Of a stretch of DNA of 64,000 nt, positions 17,773-26,008 are shown piece by piece. The DNA lies in the NCBI RefSeq assembly GCF_025989125.1, contig NZ_JAPDNR010000001.1, positions 8,048,087 to 8,112,086 on the forward strand, in the 5' to 3' direction. Numbering within the stretch: the first letter of the stretch is position 1; each line of letters opens with the position of its first letter. Below the pieces are notes generated by a model. The model saw nothing but the letters and a program-made list of their open reading frames with translations. It was not told where the DNA came from and made no database searches. The DNA comes from Chitinophaga nivalis. Its GTDB lineage: Bacteria > Bacteroidota > Bacteroidia > Chitinophagales > Chitinophagaceae. Position numbers and translations under genes: made by a program.

Positions 17773-19368
17773 ATGCAAAAAAAAGCTATCATCATCGGAG
17801 CCGGCCCCGCCGGACTCACCGCAGCCTACGAATTACTGCAACGCACCGATATCGTGCCGGTTATCCTCGAAAAAAGCCATGATATCGGCGGTATATCCAA
17901 GACCGTAAACTACAAAGGTAATCGCATTGATATTGGCGGGCACCGCTTCTTCTCGAAATCAGACCGGGTAATGGAGTGGTGGATGAACATGATGCCGCTG
18001 GACAAAGAAGCCGCAGAAATCTTTACAATCAGTTATCAGCAAAAATCGCGGGAAGTGAAGTCTTCCCGGAATCAGACCAACACGTTGGTGGCAGAAAATC
18101 CGGACCTGATCATGCTGGTCAGAAAACGCCTGTCCAGAATCTATTTCCTGCAGAAATTTTTCACTTATCCCATTCAGCTATCGATAGACACCCTCCGCAA
18201 ACTTGGTTTAGTCACTACCGTTAGCATTATGATATCCTATCTCCAGGCACAGCTGTTTCCCCGTAAATCCGAAAAGAGCCTGGAAGACTTTATGATCAAT
18301 CGCTTCGGCAAAACATTATATAACCTCTTTTTCAAAGACTATACAGAAAAGGTATGGGGCGTTTCCTGCAAAAAAATATCCGCAGAATGGGGTGCTCAGC
18401 GCATCAAAGGTATTTCTATTGGGAAGGCCATTGCACATGCGGTAAAATCCACACTGGAAGCAGGCAAAAAGAAAGACATCAATCAGAAAGATGTTGAAAC
18501 CAGTCTGATTGAACAATTCCTCTATCCCAAGCATGGACCCGGACAATTATGGGAAGAAGTAGCGCAACAAGTGACTAACCAGGGTGGTACTATCCTGATG
18601 CAGCATGAAGTTAAAAAGATACATACCAAAGGCAATCGTATCACTGCCGTAGAAGCAACGGATACCATTACCGGAAAAGATATACTGCTGGAAGGCGATT
18701 ACTTTTTCTCTACCATGCCGGTACAGGAATTAATTGCCGGACTACAGGCGAATATTCCTGCGCCTGTACGGGAAGTAGCGGCCGGACTGCAATACCGCGA
18801 TTTTATCACCATTGGTATTCTGCTGAAAAATCTGAGCTGGAAAAATAAAAAAACAGGCGCCAGCGAAAAACTGGAGCTCAAAGACACCTGGATCTACATA
18901 CAGGAAAAAGATGTGAAAGTAGGACGCCTGCAGCTGTTTAATAACTGGAGCCCCTACATGGTAAAAGATCCCAATACCACCTGGGTGGGAATGGAATATT
19001 TCTGTAACAAAGGAGATAATTTCTGGGCACTCAGCGATGAAGCGATCAGACAAACTGCCATCACGGAACTATGCAAAATCGGGCTGGCAGACAAAGCAGA
19101 TGTACTGGATGCCACAGTACTCAGAATGGAAAAAACTTATCCTGCCTATTTCGGCTCCTACGACCGTTTCGATGAAATCAGAAGCTATATCGATTCCTTT
19201 GAAAATATCTTTCTCGTAGGCCGTAACGGCATGCATAAATACAACAATTCCGACCACTCCATGCTCACCGCGATGGTGGCAGTAGACAATATTGCGGCGG
19301 GCATCACCGGCAAGTCCAACATATGGTCTATCAACACGGAACAGGAATATCACGAAGAAAAAAAGTAA
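17773..19368 (+). CDS. NAD(P)/FAD-dependent amine-oxidase-like oxidoreductase
   Basis: 531 aa. Rossmann FAD motif at the N-terminus (I-I-G-A-G-P-A-G-L-T-A-A, residues ~7-18), followed by V-I-L-E-K and the amine-oxidase/UDP-galactopyranose-mutase-type D-I-G-G-H-R-F-F-S-K. The C-terminal FAD contact reads I-F-L-V-G-R-N-G-M-H-K-Y-N-N-S-D-H-S-M. Members of this subgroup sit near glycan or polyprenyl genes and act on sugar-linked or quinone-like substrates, but the exact reaction is not established. It is monocistronic and ends in a hairpin. Confidence 0.88.
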   Translation: MQKKAIIIGAGPAGLTAAYELLQRTDIVPVILEKSHDIGGISKTVNYKGNRIDIGGHRFFSKSDRVMEWWMNMMPLDKEAAEIFTISYQQKSREVKSSRNQTNTLVAENPDLIMLVRKRLSRIYFLQKFFTYPIQLSIDTLRKLGLVTTVSIMISYLQAQLFPRKSEKSLEDFMINRFGKTLYNLFFKDYTEKVWGVSCKKISAEWGAQRIKGISIGKAIAHAVKSTLEAGKKKDINQKDVETSLIEQFLYPKHGPGQLWEEVAQQVTNQGGTILMQHEVKKIHTKGNRITAVEATDTITGKDILLEGDYFFSTMPVQELIAGLQANIPAPVREVAAGLQYRDFITIGILLKNLSWKNKKTGASEKLELKDTWIYIQEKDVKVGRLQLFNNWSPYMVKDPNTTWVGMEYFCNKGDNFWALSDEAIRQTAITELCKIGLADKADVLDATVLRMEKTYPAYFGSYDRFDEIRSYIDSFENIFLVGRNGMHKYNNSDHSMLTAMVAVDNIAAGITGKSNIWSINTEQEYHEEKK

Positions 19369-19388
19369 GCAGTAAATAACCCACGTAC

Positions 19389-19435
19389 AACAATTCCTGC
19401 AGCCATTATCTGACGTAGTGGTTACAGGAATTGTT
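19389..19435 (+). terminator. Hairpin after the FAD oxidoreductase
   Basis: An 11-bp inverted repeat (19389-19399 with 19425-19435) with a 25-base loop 21 bases after the stop. Weak T tract, so termination is probable rather than certain. Confidence 0.45.
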
Positions 19436-19499
19436 ACTTCATAAAAAGTGGAAAACTTTTCCAAAAAAGAATGTCACTACGCAACCTAGATGTTGAGTG

Positions 19500-19521
19500 A
19501 ACTCGTAACTTTGTACGAGTT
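19500..19521 (+). promoter_or_regulatory. Promoter -7 box inside a palindrome, front of the tail locus
   Basis: The 8-bp arms AACTCGTA (19500-19507) and TACGAGTT (19514-19521) are exact inverted repeats. The sequence TAACTTTG at 19506-19513 fits the Bacteroidota -7 consensus TAnnTTTG and spans the palindrome centre. I see no good -33 TTG at the usual distance. A repressor bound here would block polymerase, a sensible control point for the genes from 19812. Confidence 0.5.
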
Positions 19522-19540
19522 ATCCCTTAACGTATAGTGT

Positions 19541-19690
19541 ATGAAAAGAAAGAAGAGAGGACCAATCGGATTAGTGCCCGTAACAAATACGGTTTCATGG
19601 CTACTGGTATACCCGCACACCTGCATTTACCAATTCCAACCAACACACCCTGTATATTCCCCGAACCTGATCAACTGTAGCGTTTTCTGA
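19541..19690 (+). CDS. Small ORF, 49 aa, possible leader peptide
   Basis: ATG at 19541 with start K-R-K-K-R-G-P-I-G-L-V and stop at 19688-19690, about 28 bases after the -7 box. Basic N-terminus followed by a mildly hydrophobic, proline-rich stretch with two cysteines; no recognised family. It could be a small regulator, or chance in a leader. Confidence 0.25.
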   Translation: MKRKKRGPIGLVPVTNTVSWLLVYPHTCIYQFQPTHPVYSPNLINCSVF

Positions 19691-19811
19691 GTACTTTATA
19701 ACGTATCCCATGATGCCTATGCCGTCAATATATCATTGGCGATACTATCCCCATGCCCCTTACTATTATCCTGAAACGACTGTATTACTAATTAGTTAAT
19801 CCTACAAGCAC

Positions 19812-20834
19812 ATGAAAAATTCAATGAAAGAGGCAATGCCCGGCCCAACCAACTGCCGCAGGTTTGCAGATAACTGTCATCAAACCTGTGGCCGCTGCCA
19901 CACCATTAAACCGGTATATCCCACCATTGATGAAATGGTATCCGGCCCTGCTTTTAACAGCACCACCTATGTAACTGCCAACCCTGGCCGCATGTCAAAA
20001 AACGGCATCATTGTATATGATTCCATACCAACCTATCTTGACCGGGAAGGTATATCTGCGGCTACTTTACGTGAACCAGGGAGGGATCATCACACACAGG
20101 AAAAATCCCATTTCCGGATGGCCTATTTCTCCTATCTGGCATTCACCCAACCAGATCTGTTACGTCATCCGGTGGTAGCACCGGATTATCCGGTACACAC
20201 CACTACCGGTATGATCCATATGATCCGGTTTTATGAGATGACCAACCAGACAGCTGCCCGGGATTGCAGCCAGGATAATCCACAGGCCCTGCAAAATTAT
20301 CTGGATACATTGATGGCTGATTGCCCTTACCTGGTGATCACCACAGCGGAACAACCATTCCTGGAGCTCCTGCAACAGCATTACCTGAACGGCGACCACG
20401 ATATGATCCGCAACATCATGAAAGGCGCTGCCCCTCCTGCTTCTTTCTACAGCAAAGATCCGGAAACCGGCCTGGCTGTAAAGATCCGGACCGATAGTTT
20501 CAACCTGGAAGAAAACATCGGGGTAAATGCCATTATTTCGTTTCTGACAACCGAAGCGCCTTCACTCGATCAATATATGAATGAAACCGTGCACAATGCC
20601 TATGCATTACAAGAGGCCATGCGGCAGGAAGTAGCCACCCTCGTCACCAACCGTACATTTCATATCACGATTATGATCATGATCCAGACTGTACCTCCCT
20701 ATCTGCCGGCTGTTTTCTGGCGGGATCCGGCCGATCTATTCACAGGCAGGCACCAATACAGGTCAGGACTTGAAAAAGCCCGGGAACAGGCTAAAAACAA
20801 CATTTCCCTGTATCCACCAACGTGCAGGCAATAA
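19812..20834 (+). CDS. RecE/DUF3799-like PD-(D/E)XK exonuclease-fold protein, apparently catalytically dead
   Basis: 340 aa. Layout matches phage-type exonuclease VIII-like proteins: I-S-A-A-T-L-R at 81-87, E-K-S-H-F-R-M-A-Y-F-S-Y at 97-108 (the 'shFrlGtfvH' place), then P-E-T-G-L-A-V-K-I-R-T-D at 217-228, and the core strand I-I-S-F-L-T-T at 241-247, then A-L-Q-E-A-M at 265-270. In active relatives the core strand reads I-I-D-x-K-T-T; here the aspartate is S243 and the lysine L245, so metal binding should be lost. The N-terminus has four cysteines (15, 22, 26, 29) that could hold a metal. It opens the tail locus. Family assignment is by motif reading only. Confidence 0.55.
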   Translation: MKNSMKEAMPGPTNCRRFADNCHQTCGRCHTIKPVYPTIDEMVSGPAFNSTTYVTANPGRMSKNGIIVYDSIPTYLDREGISAATLREPGRDHHTQEKSHFRMAYFSYLAFTQPDLLRHPVVAPDYPVHTTTGMIHMIRFYEMTNQTAARDCSQDNPQALQNYLDTLMADCPYLVITTAEQPFLELLQQHYLNGDHDMIRNIMKGAAPPASFYSKDPETGLAVKIRTDSFNLEENIGVNAIISFLTTEAPSLDQYMNETVHNAYALQEAMRQEVATLVTNRTFHITIMIMIQTVPPYLPAVFWRDPADLFTGRHQYRSGLEKAREQAKNNISLYPPTCRQ

Positions 20835-20915
20835 AACGGTGAATAACCGTCCTGCAAGTGGCTGTTCCCGTAATAGCCACCTGCCCTCCCGAACCCTATT
20901 GTGTAAACGTAATCA

Positions 20916-21350
20916 GTGAGCAAAATGCACTTATCGATCAGACAGGCATATCGCCTCCATCACATTCTGCGGGACGCAGAAGCACAGATATTACAGGAAA
21001 CCGGACAGTCCTTTTTTGTACAACTCCGGCAACCCGATATATCCGTTACCGTTACCTGTATCAGCGCAATTGTATGTAACAGGCTTGATATTCCGGAGAA
21101 ACAATTGTTATCCCTATCCCGCCATAACGAGGTCAAGGAAGCCAGGCACATTGTGATGTACCTGTGTAAAAAATATATCAAAAACCTCACGCCCGCAGCG
21201 CTGGGCCAGCAGTTAAAAAGGGAACGCACCACGGTCATGCATGCCTGGAAAGTAATAGCCAACAGAATTGCCTGCAAAGACCAACAGATTTTACAGAAGC
21301 TGCAACGCACCGAACCGGACGTAGCCCTGTTCTTTGGCAGCCAATCATAA
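20916..21350 (+). CDS. Orphan DnaA domain IV (DnaA-box binding) protein
   Basis: 144 aa. Residues ~47-116 read like DnaA domain IV: a V-x-x-R-L-D-I-P-x-x-x-L-L-S-x-S-R start, E-A-R-H-I-V-M-Y-L-C, and L-G-Q-Q-L-K-R-E-R-T-T-V-M-H-A, the last matching the R-D-H-T-T-V-x-H-A signature of the DNA-contact helix with D-H changed to E-R. There is no AAA+ ATPase domain, so it cannot act as a replication initiator; it may bind DnaA-box-like sites as a transcription regulator. It lies between the exonuclease-like gene and the small basic gene, just ahead of the tail genes. Confidence 0.75.
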   Translation: MSKMHLSIRQAYRLHHILRDAEAQILQETGQSFFVQLRQPDISVTVTCISAIVCNRLDIPEKQLLSLSRHNEVKEARHIVMYLCKKYIKNLTPAALGQQLKRERTTVMHAWKVIANRIACKDQQILQKLQRTEPDVALFFGSQS

Positions 21351-21399
21351 TGCCGTTTTGCCGTCAGTTATTTTTATACCACCTAAAGCACCGAAGAAA

Positions 21400-21711
21400 A
21401 TGAGAGGACAACAATCACTTTTCAACAATTTCATCAACAAACCAGTTGTAACGACAGTCAGAAAAGGTCGATCCGCCGACATGATAGCCCTCAGGGATGA
21501 ATGCCTGCTGTACAGATATTACTATCACATCAAACTGCAAAACAAACGCTATGATATAGCCATACAGGAATTATCACAGGAATTCTGGATCAAAAACAGC
21601 AACATTATTTACCGGTTACAATGTAACAGTATCAAACTGGAACAAATCATGAAACAGGAACAACCGGATATCAAACAACTCAAACTCCAATACCCGCAAT
21701 GGGTATGGTAA
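21400..21711 (+). CDS. Small basic protein of the tail locus, unknown function
   Basis: 103 aa starting M-R-G-Q-Q-S-L-F at 21400; an in-frame ATG at 21334 overlaps the previous gene by 17 bases and is less likely. Helical and basic (R-D-E-C-L-L-Y-R-Y-Y-Y-H-I-K, R-Y-D-I-A-I-Q-E-L-S-Q-E-F-W-I-K). The pattern Y-D-x-A-I-x-x-L-S-x-E-F-x-I-x-x-x-x-I resembles a helix-turn-helix as in phage transcription activators, so a regulatory role is possible. Not recognised beyond that. Confidence 0.55.
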   Translation: MRGQQSLFNNFINKPVVTTVRKGRSADMIALRDECLLYRYYYHIKLQNKRYDIAIQELSQEFWIKNSNIIYRLQCNSIKLEQIMKQEQPDIKQLKLQYPQWVW

Positions 21712-21764
21712 CCAACCTCACCAACAAACAGGTTTACGGGCATCAGCTGTCCGTAAACCTGTTA

Positions 21765-22328
21765 TTACAAATGCTGTATATCCATACAGCCCCATGCCTG
21801 TGCCGGCGCACCATACGGCATATAACAATCCATCCGCAACAGTACCTGCTCTCCCCGCCGCTTCCGCGATACCTGCACCGGCATCGGAAAATGTTTCCAG
21901 ATGGCACCATCATACAGTATGGCGTATAATTTTATCATGTCGCTTACTTTACCGGTAATAAACAACCGTTTTACCTGATCTGTACCTGGATAAAGATGAT
22001 AAGCCATTTCCAGCCATCGCGCTGTGCCATCTTCATTAAAAAAACGAAACAACAACTGATCCGGGCTAACCCGTATTACCACCGTTGCACTGGTATCTGC
22101 CCGTATACCATCCGGATTACCATCCAGGCCCATGGAAAGATATTTCACTATAGTACCATTCAATGCGGCCATCACCTGCGGGTAGGGCTGTCCGACAATT
22201 TTTTCCTGTGCCGCACTCCGGAAAGCTGGCAGACAAAACATTAAAATGGCAACGCAAACGCATAAACGATTATATCGGCTATAAATACTTCGGGCTAAGC
22301 TATCAATCATCAAATAAAGATACAGCAA
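21765..22328 (-). CDS. Secreted protein of unknown function, opposite-strand in tail locus
   Basis: 187 aa with an N-terminal hydrophobic span (L-C-V-C-V-A-I-L-M-F-C-L-P-A-F-R) ending near A-A-Q, a probable signal peptide; translation may begin at the internal M at residue 7. The mature part has strand-rich sequence with V-V-I-R-V-S-P-D-Q-L and W-L-E-M-A-Y. No known family. It is downstream of the tail-terminator-like gene by 37 bases on the same strand, so probably its operon partner. Confidence 0.55.
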   Translation of the reverse strand: MLYLYLMIDSLARSIYSRYNRLCVCVAILMFCLPAFRSAAQEKIVGQPYPQVMAALNGTIVKYLSMGLDGNPDGIRADTSATVVIRVSPDQLLFRFFNEDGTARWLEMAYHLYPGTDQVKRLFITGKVSDMIKLYAILYDGAIWKHFPMPVQVSRKRRGEQVLLRMDCYMPYGAPAQAWGCMDIQHL

Positions 22329-22365
22329 TCTTTATCAACGGTGAACGTGCTTAGCCCGGAAAGTA

Positions 22366-22863
22366 TTAATGCCCGCGGGAACCGTCTAAGACCATGGCAG
22401 GACGCGTTGTTTGTTGCATAGCTGGCAGAAAGCTTTCTTCATAACTCAACTGAAAAGTGATCACCCGCACCCAATAGTAATCTGTTCTTTTCTCCGTGGT
22501 GATTTTTGTCCTGGTCAATGGTGCAATACCAGGAATACTCCATCCCTGCAATGCCTGCTGCAATTGTGCTTCTGCCTCATAATAAGACAGTACTGTCGGC
22601 TTGTCCAGCTCCCAGTTGCCTTCCGCATTTACCGTGCGGTAAATAAACCGGCAATGTACTTCTCCGGTAGCTGTTTGCACACCGGCAGCCAGGTCTTCAA
22701 ATACGAAATTGGTAAAATCAAGGTATACCACCGGCCACCCTGTCGCTATCTCTTTGCTATACTCCAGCTGTCCTGATTCCGGCGCTACATCTTTGATAGC
22801 AGGAACGGCTGTCTTAATTCTTGTTTCCATTGCCTGGAATAACTGTACAAATAAACTGTTCAT
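22366..22863 (-). CDS. Tail terminator/completion-like protein
   Basis: 165 aa from the ATG at 22863 (an in-frame start at 22920 would add 19 residues, but M-N-S-L-F-V-Q-L-F fits a family start). The pattern of an N-terminal helix (L-F-Q-A-M-E-T-R-I-K), then W-P-V-V-Y-L-D-F, T-G-E-V-H-C-R-F-I-Y and a final D-Y-Y-W-V-R-V-I-T-F-Q-L resembles phage tail terminator proteins (gpU/Gp37-like), which cap the tube at the head-proximal end. A headless tail needs such a cap. Being on the opposite strand from the other tail genes is unusual. Assignment is by pattern, not search. Confidence 0.5.
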   Translation of the reverse strand: MNSLFVQLFQAMETRIKTAVPAIKDVAPESGQLEYSKEIATGWPVVYLDFTNFVFEDLAAGVQTATGEVHCRFIYRTVNAEGNWELDKPTVLSYYEAEAQLQQALQGWSIPGIAPLTRTKITTEKRTDYYWVRVITFQLSYEESFLPAMQQTTRPAMVLDGSRGH

Positions 22864-22960
22864 CTGTTGAGGTTTAATTTTTATTGCTTTTAAATGAGCT
22901 GATTTCAGGGTGATTAACAAGGTAAAGTTCCTTCCATTCTATCATTTTTTTTAATTCACT

Positions 22961-22995
22961 TTCAATGATTGAAAAGCCTTTGTTCAATCATTAAA
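22961..22995. promoter_or_regulatory. Tandem TTCAATnATT operator-like repeats in the divergent promoter
   Basis: TTCAATGATTGAA at 22961-22973 is a perfect palindrome around a central G; TTCAATCATTAAA at 22983-22995 is a near copy, start to start 22 bases (two helical turns). The outer parts also form a 10-bp hairpin (22964-22973 with 22983-22992). It lies between the leftward pair starting at 22863 and the rightward lysis/tail genes at 23161, so one regulator could control both. Confidence 0.5.
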
Positions 22996-23160
22996 CGATA
23001 AAAGAATAAACACTGTTTTCCGATTTTTTCTTTGACCTGATACGTTGTTCCTTTGTATTGTAATCGCTTGCTGACAGCGCATAACAGCTAAAAAGCAGTT
23101 CATCTGAAACAGATAAAAAAACTGGCAGCAGGCATCCCCAAAAAAGAAAAGTTAACCCCT

Positions 23161-23406
23161 ATGTTACACGCAATTATGCAGATAGACCCGGCCAATAGTA
23201 TCTGGCAAAGGATCGGCGACCAGGCCTTCTCCATTGTAGTCCTGATAGGCATCGCCTGGATCCTGTGGAAACGTCAGATCAGCCTGGAAGATCGTCTGAC
23301 ACAATACCTCGACGATGACCGCGAGAAGATGTTAGGTGTGATAGAAAACAACACCAAGGTAATGGAACGGCTGGAAGACGTATTACATCAAAACATGCCC
23401 GCTTAA
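23161..23406 (+). CDS. Holin-like one-span membrane protein
   Basis: 81 aa. One strong transmembrane segment at about 22-37 (A-F-S-I-V-V-L-I-G-I-A-W-I-L-W), then a charged helical C-terminus with D-D-D-R-E-K and a coiled-coil tendency. Size, topology and position 2 bases before an endolysin gene fit a class III-type holin or spanin-like release protein. Holins have no sequence signature, so this rests on context. Confidence 0.65.
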   Translation: MLHAIMQIDPANSIWQRIGDQAFSIVVLIGIAWILWKRQISLEDRLTQYLDDDREKMLGVIENNTKVMERLEDVLHQNMPA

Positions 23407-23408
23407 TC

Positions 23409-23819
23409 ATGAGAACGATAAAATTTATTGTCATCCACTGTACCGCTACGCCGCAAAACACCCGGCCGGAAGCTATCCAGCGGTACTGGAGAGAACAGCT
23501 ACAATGGAAAAATCCCGGTTACCACTACCTCATCGATCCGGCAGGAACGGTGATACAGCTGGCCACGGCCGACCGTATCTGTAATGGTGTAGCAGGATAT
23601 AATGCCAGCAGTCTGCACATCAGCTACATAGGCGGTGTAGACGCCACCAACAAACCAACAGATAACAGAACTACCGCACAGCGTGCCGCTATGCACGCAC
23701 TGGTAGCCGGTTTAAAGCAACAGTTCCCTACTGCCATCGTTCAGGGGCACCGGGATTTTCCATTGGTCAAAAAAGCCTGTCCGTCTTTCGACGCCAAAAA
23801 AGAATTTAATCATCTTTAA
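23409..23819 (+). CDS. N-acetylmuramoyl-L-alanine amidase (endolysin, T7 lysozyme-like)
   Basis: 136 aa, an Amidase_2 domain alone. Zn ligands are placed as in T7 lysozyme: H10 (F-I-V-I-H-C-T-A-T), H114 (V-Q-G-H-R-D-F) and C124 (K-K-A-C-P-S-F-D). It cleaves the amide bond between muramic acid and the stem peptide. No signal peptide, so it needs the holin gene just upstream to reach the wall. This pair gives the tail particle a phage-type lytic release route. Confidence 0.93.
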   Translation: MRTIKFIVIHCTATPQNTRPEAIQRYWREQLQWKNPGYHYLIDPAGTVIQLATADRICNGVAGYNASSLHISYIGGVDATNKPTDNRTTAQRAAMHALVAGLKQQFPTAIVQGHRDFPLVKKACPSFDAKKEFNHL

Positions 23820-23828
23820 AAAACAGCT

Positions 23829-24260
23829 ATGTCTTTTTGTAAAAACAGCCGCCTGAAAATCAAGTGGGCCCTCCAACAATTTGATCAGTTTATAGACCGG
23901 TATGCAGAAGAATCCCTGCGTATTACCCGCCTGATTAAATCAGCCCTGGAAAGTCCGATGGTCAACATCCTGGAAACGATCATACCCGGAGATGCCGATA
24001 CGATCTTCAAACATAAAGTATTGCAGGCCCTCGAAACCGGTATTGATACATTGAGTATTGTTAATACCTGCAGACAACAACCCAGCCTGGAAGAAAAGCT
24101 GATATGCTTCACCCGGGAACTCCGGAATGTACCGGCTCCTATGCAGGAAGCCGTACTCCAGAAACTGCAAAGCACCATCCTCCGGGAGTTGGATGGCAAC
24201 ACGAAAAAACAACACTTATACGACCTGTTCAGCCAGGCCAAATTCAGCAGCAAAAAATAA
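23829..24260 (+). CDS. Helical protein of the lysis/tail cassette, unknown function
   Basis: 143 aa, almost all predicted helix (L-K-I-K-W-A-L-Q-Q-F-D-Q-F-I-D-R-Y and L-E-E-K-L-I-C-F-T-R-E-L). No membrane span, no recognised domain. It starts 9 bases after the amidase stop and precedes the sheath gene by 68 bases, so it is in the same operon; a role in lysis timing or early tail assembly is possible but unsupported. Confidence 0.6.
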   Translation: MSFCKNSRLKIKWALQQFDQFIDRYAEESLRITRLIKSALESPMVNILETIIPGDADTIFKHKVLQALETGIDTLSIVNTCRQQPSLEEKLICFTRELRNVPAPMQEAVLQKLQSTILRELDGNTKKQHLYDLFSQAKFSSKK

Positions 24261-24328
24261 ATACAATGCAGCGTACTGCGCTATCTGCAGCAGATTAATC
24301 AACATAAATATTTAAACAGTTTTTTAAA

Positions 24329-25492
24329 ATGGGATTACCAAAAGTAGCAATTACATTAGGAAACGGCAACCTGGGAAGAAGTGTTGCAACCGCAGATGGT
24401 GTAGCGGGTTTATTATTGACAGGCATCGCTACGGATGCACTGCCACTGTTCGCACCCAAAGTTATTTTCAGTCTGGAAGAAGCCGTTGCACTGGGTATCA
24501 CCGCAACGACCACCAATGTTGCAGCTTATCGCCACATCAAAGAATTTTATGACCTGGCAGGTAATGGTGCAGAGCTGCACCTCATGCTGGTAAATGACTC
24601 CTTTACCCTGACACAGATGGCCGATGTGACCAATGAAGACGGTGCTAAAAAATTGCTGGATGCCGCACAGGGCCGGGTGAGATTACTGGGTTTAACCCGT
24701 CAGTCACCCACCACAGATAGTCAGGACGGTATCGACAAAGACAGTCTGGCCGCCGTTCTCAAGGCACAGCAACTGGCACTGGCATACGCCGCACAGTACA
24801 AACCGGTACGCATTCTCGTGGAAGGCAAATCCGTGCTCACAGAAAGTATCGCCACCGTGAAAGATCTGCGCACCCTGAATGCCAACCATGTGGGTGTAGT
24901 GATCGGCAGCACCACCAACGATGGCAGTGCCGCTGTAGGACTGGTATTAGGCCGCGCTGCAGCTATTCCGGTACAAAGAAATCTGGGTCGCGTAAAAGAT
25001 GGCGCGCTGCCGGTTTTGCAAGCCTACATCAACACCCGCAAAGCAGAAGAAATCACATCAGGAGATCTGCTGCATGACAAAGGGTATATTTTCTTCCGTT
25101 CCTTCGCAGGCCGCTCCGGTTATTTCCTGAACGATGATCCTATGTGCGCTCCGGTTACAGACGACTACAGCCAGCTGTCGCTCGGCCGTGTGATCGACAA
25201 AGCCACTATCATCTGCTACCAGACTTACCTGGAAGAACTGAATGACGAAATCAGTGTAGATGAAAACGGCAACCTCAGCATCCCTGTTATCAAATACCTG
25301 CAGAACAAAATTGAAACGGCCGTAAACCTCGGCATGGCCGATGAAATCAGTGCTTTCCACGCATTCATTGATGCAGCACAGAACGTCATCAGCACAGGTA
25401 AACTCACGGTGAAAGCATCTATTGTACCGATGGGCTACACCAAAAAAATCGACGTATTACTGGGATTCACCAATCCTGCCTTACAACAGTAA
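24329..25492 (+). CDS. Contractile tail sheath protein (DUF2586-like)
   Basis: 387 aa. Sequence character fits the DUF2586 tail sheath family: N-terminal L-P-K-V-A-I-T-L-G-N-G-N-L-G, a long alpha/beta middle (V-R-I-L-V-E-G, H-V-G-V-V-I-G-S), a K-G-Y-I-F-F-R-S-F-A-G-R-S-G-Y-F-x-N-D-D segment, and a C-terminal domain with T-Y-L-E-E-L-N and a final I-D-V-L-L-G-F that would supply the strand exchanged with neighbours. Sheath subunits stack around the tube and contract to drive it into the target. Its presence makes this a contractile (myovirus/R-type) particle. Confidence 0.85.
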   Translation: MGLPKVAITLGNGNLGRSVATADGVAGLLLTGIATDALPLFAPKVIFSLEEAVALGITATTTNVAAYRHIKEFYDLAGNGAELHLMLVNDSFTLTQMADVTNEDGAKKLLDAAQGRVRLLGLTRQSPTTDSQDGIDKDSLAAVLKAQQLALAYAAQYKPVRILVEGKSVLTESIATVKDLRTLNANHVGVVIGSTTNDGSAAVGLVLGRAAAIPVQRNLGRVKDGALPVLQAYINTRKAEEITSGDLLHDKGYIFFRSFAGRSGYFLNDDPMCAPVTDDYSQLSLGRVIDKATIICYQTYLEELNDEISVDENGNLSIPVIKYLQNKIETAVNLGMADEISAFHAFIDAAQNVISTGKLTVKASIVPMGYTKKIDVLLGFTNPALQQ

Positions 25493-25529
25493 TCTTCTCT
25501 CTTCTTTTAATTTTTAAACACACTACAAT

Positions 25530-25952
25530 ATGATTTTTGATAACAAAGAATGCACCTGGGCCAATATGAAAGTGGTAGTACTGGGTAAGGAATTAATAGG
25601 TATCCGGGGTATCAAATACAAACTGTCGCAGGAAAAGGAACACCTGCATGGTGCTGGAGATGAGCCTATTGGCATTCAGCGCGGCAAACGTACCTACGAA
25701 GGAGAAATCAAACTGCTGAAATTCGAATACGATATACTGGCAGAAGCTGTCAGAAGCGCTGGTGGCCGAGATCTGCTGGATCTTACAGCCGATATCGTGG
25801 TGACCTATGTAAAGGACCAGAAGACGCCTCCCCGCACAGATATCATCAAAAGTTTCCAGTTCAAGGAATTTGAAAAAGGTTGGGAACAGGGCGCCAAATT
25901 CATGGAAATCACCCTGCCAATCGTATTCATGGGCTTAACACAAAACGCCTAA
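25530..25952 (+). CDS. Tail tube protein
   Basis: 140 aa. Strand-rich single-domain protein directly after the sheath gene (37-base gap), the standard place of the tube subunit. Features of phage tube/Hcp-like proteins: I-R-G-I-K-Y-K-L, P-I-G-I-Q-R-G-K-R-T-Y-E-G-E-I-K-L and a final F-M-E-I-T-L-P-I-V-F. It would form hexamer rings stacked into the rigid tube. Confidence 0.8.
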   Translation: MIFDNKECTWANMKVVVLGKELIGIRGIKYKLSQEKEHLHGAGDEPIGIQRGKRTYEGEIKLLKFEYDILAEAVRSAGGRDLLDLTADIVVTYVKDQKTPPRTDIIKSFQFKEFEKGWEQGAKFMEITLPIVFMGLTQNA

Positions 25953-26008
25953 TTACATCCGCCTTTTATCATATCATCATTATTCATCTCCAATTACAAT
26001 AATACATT

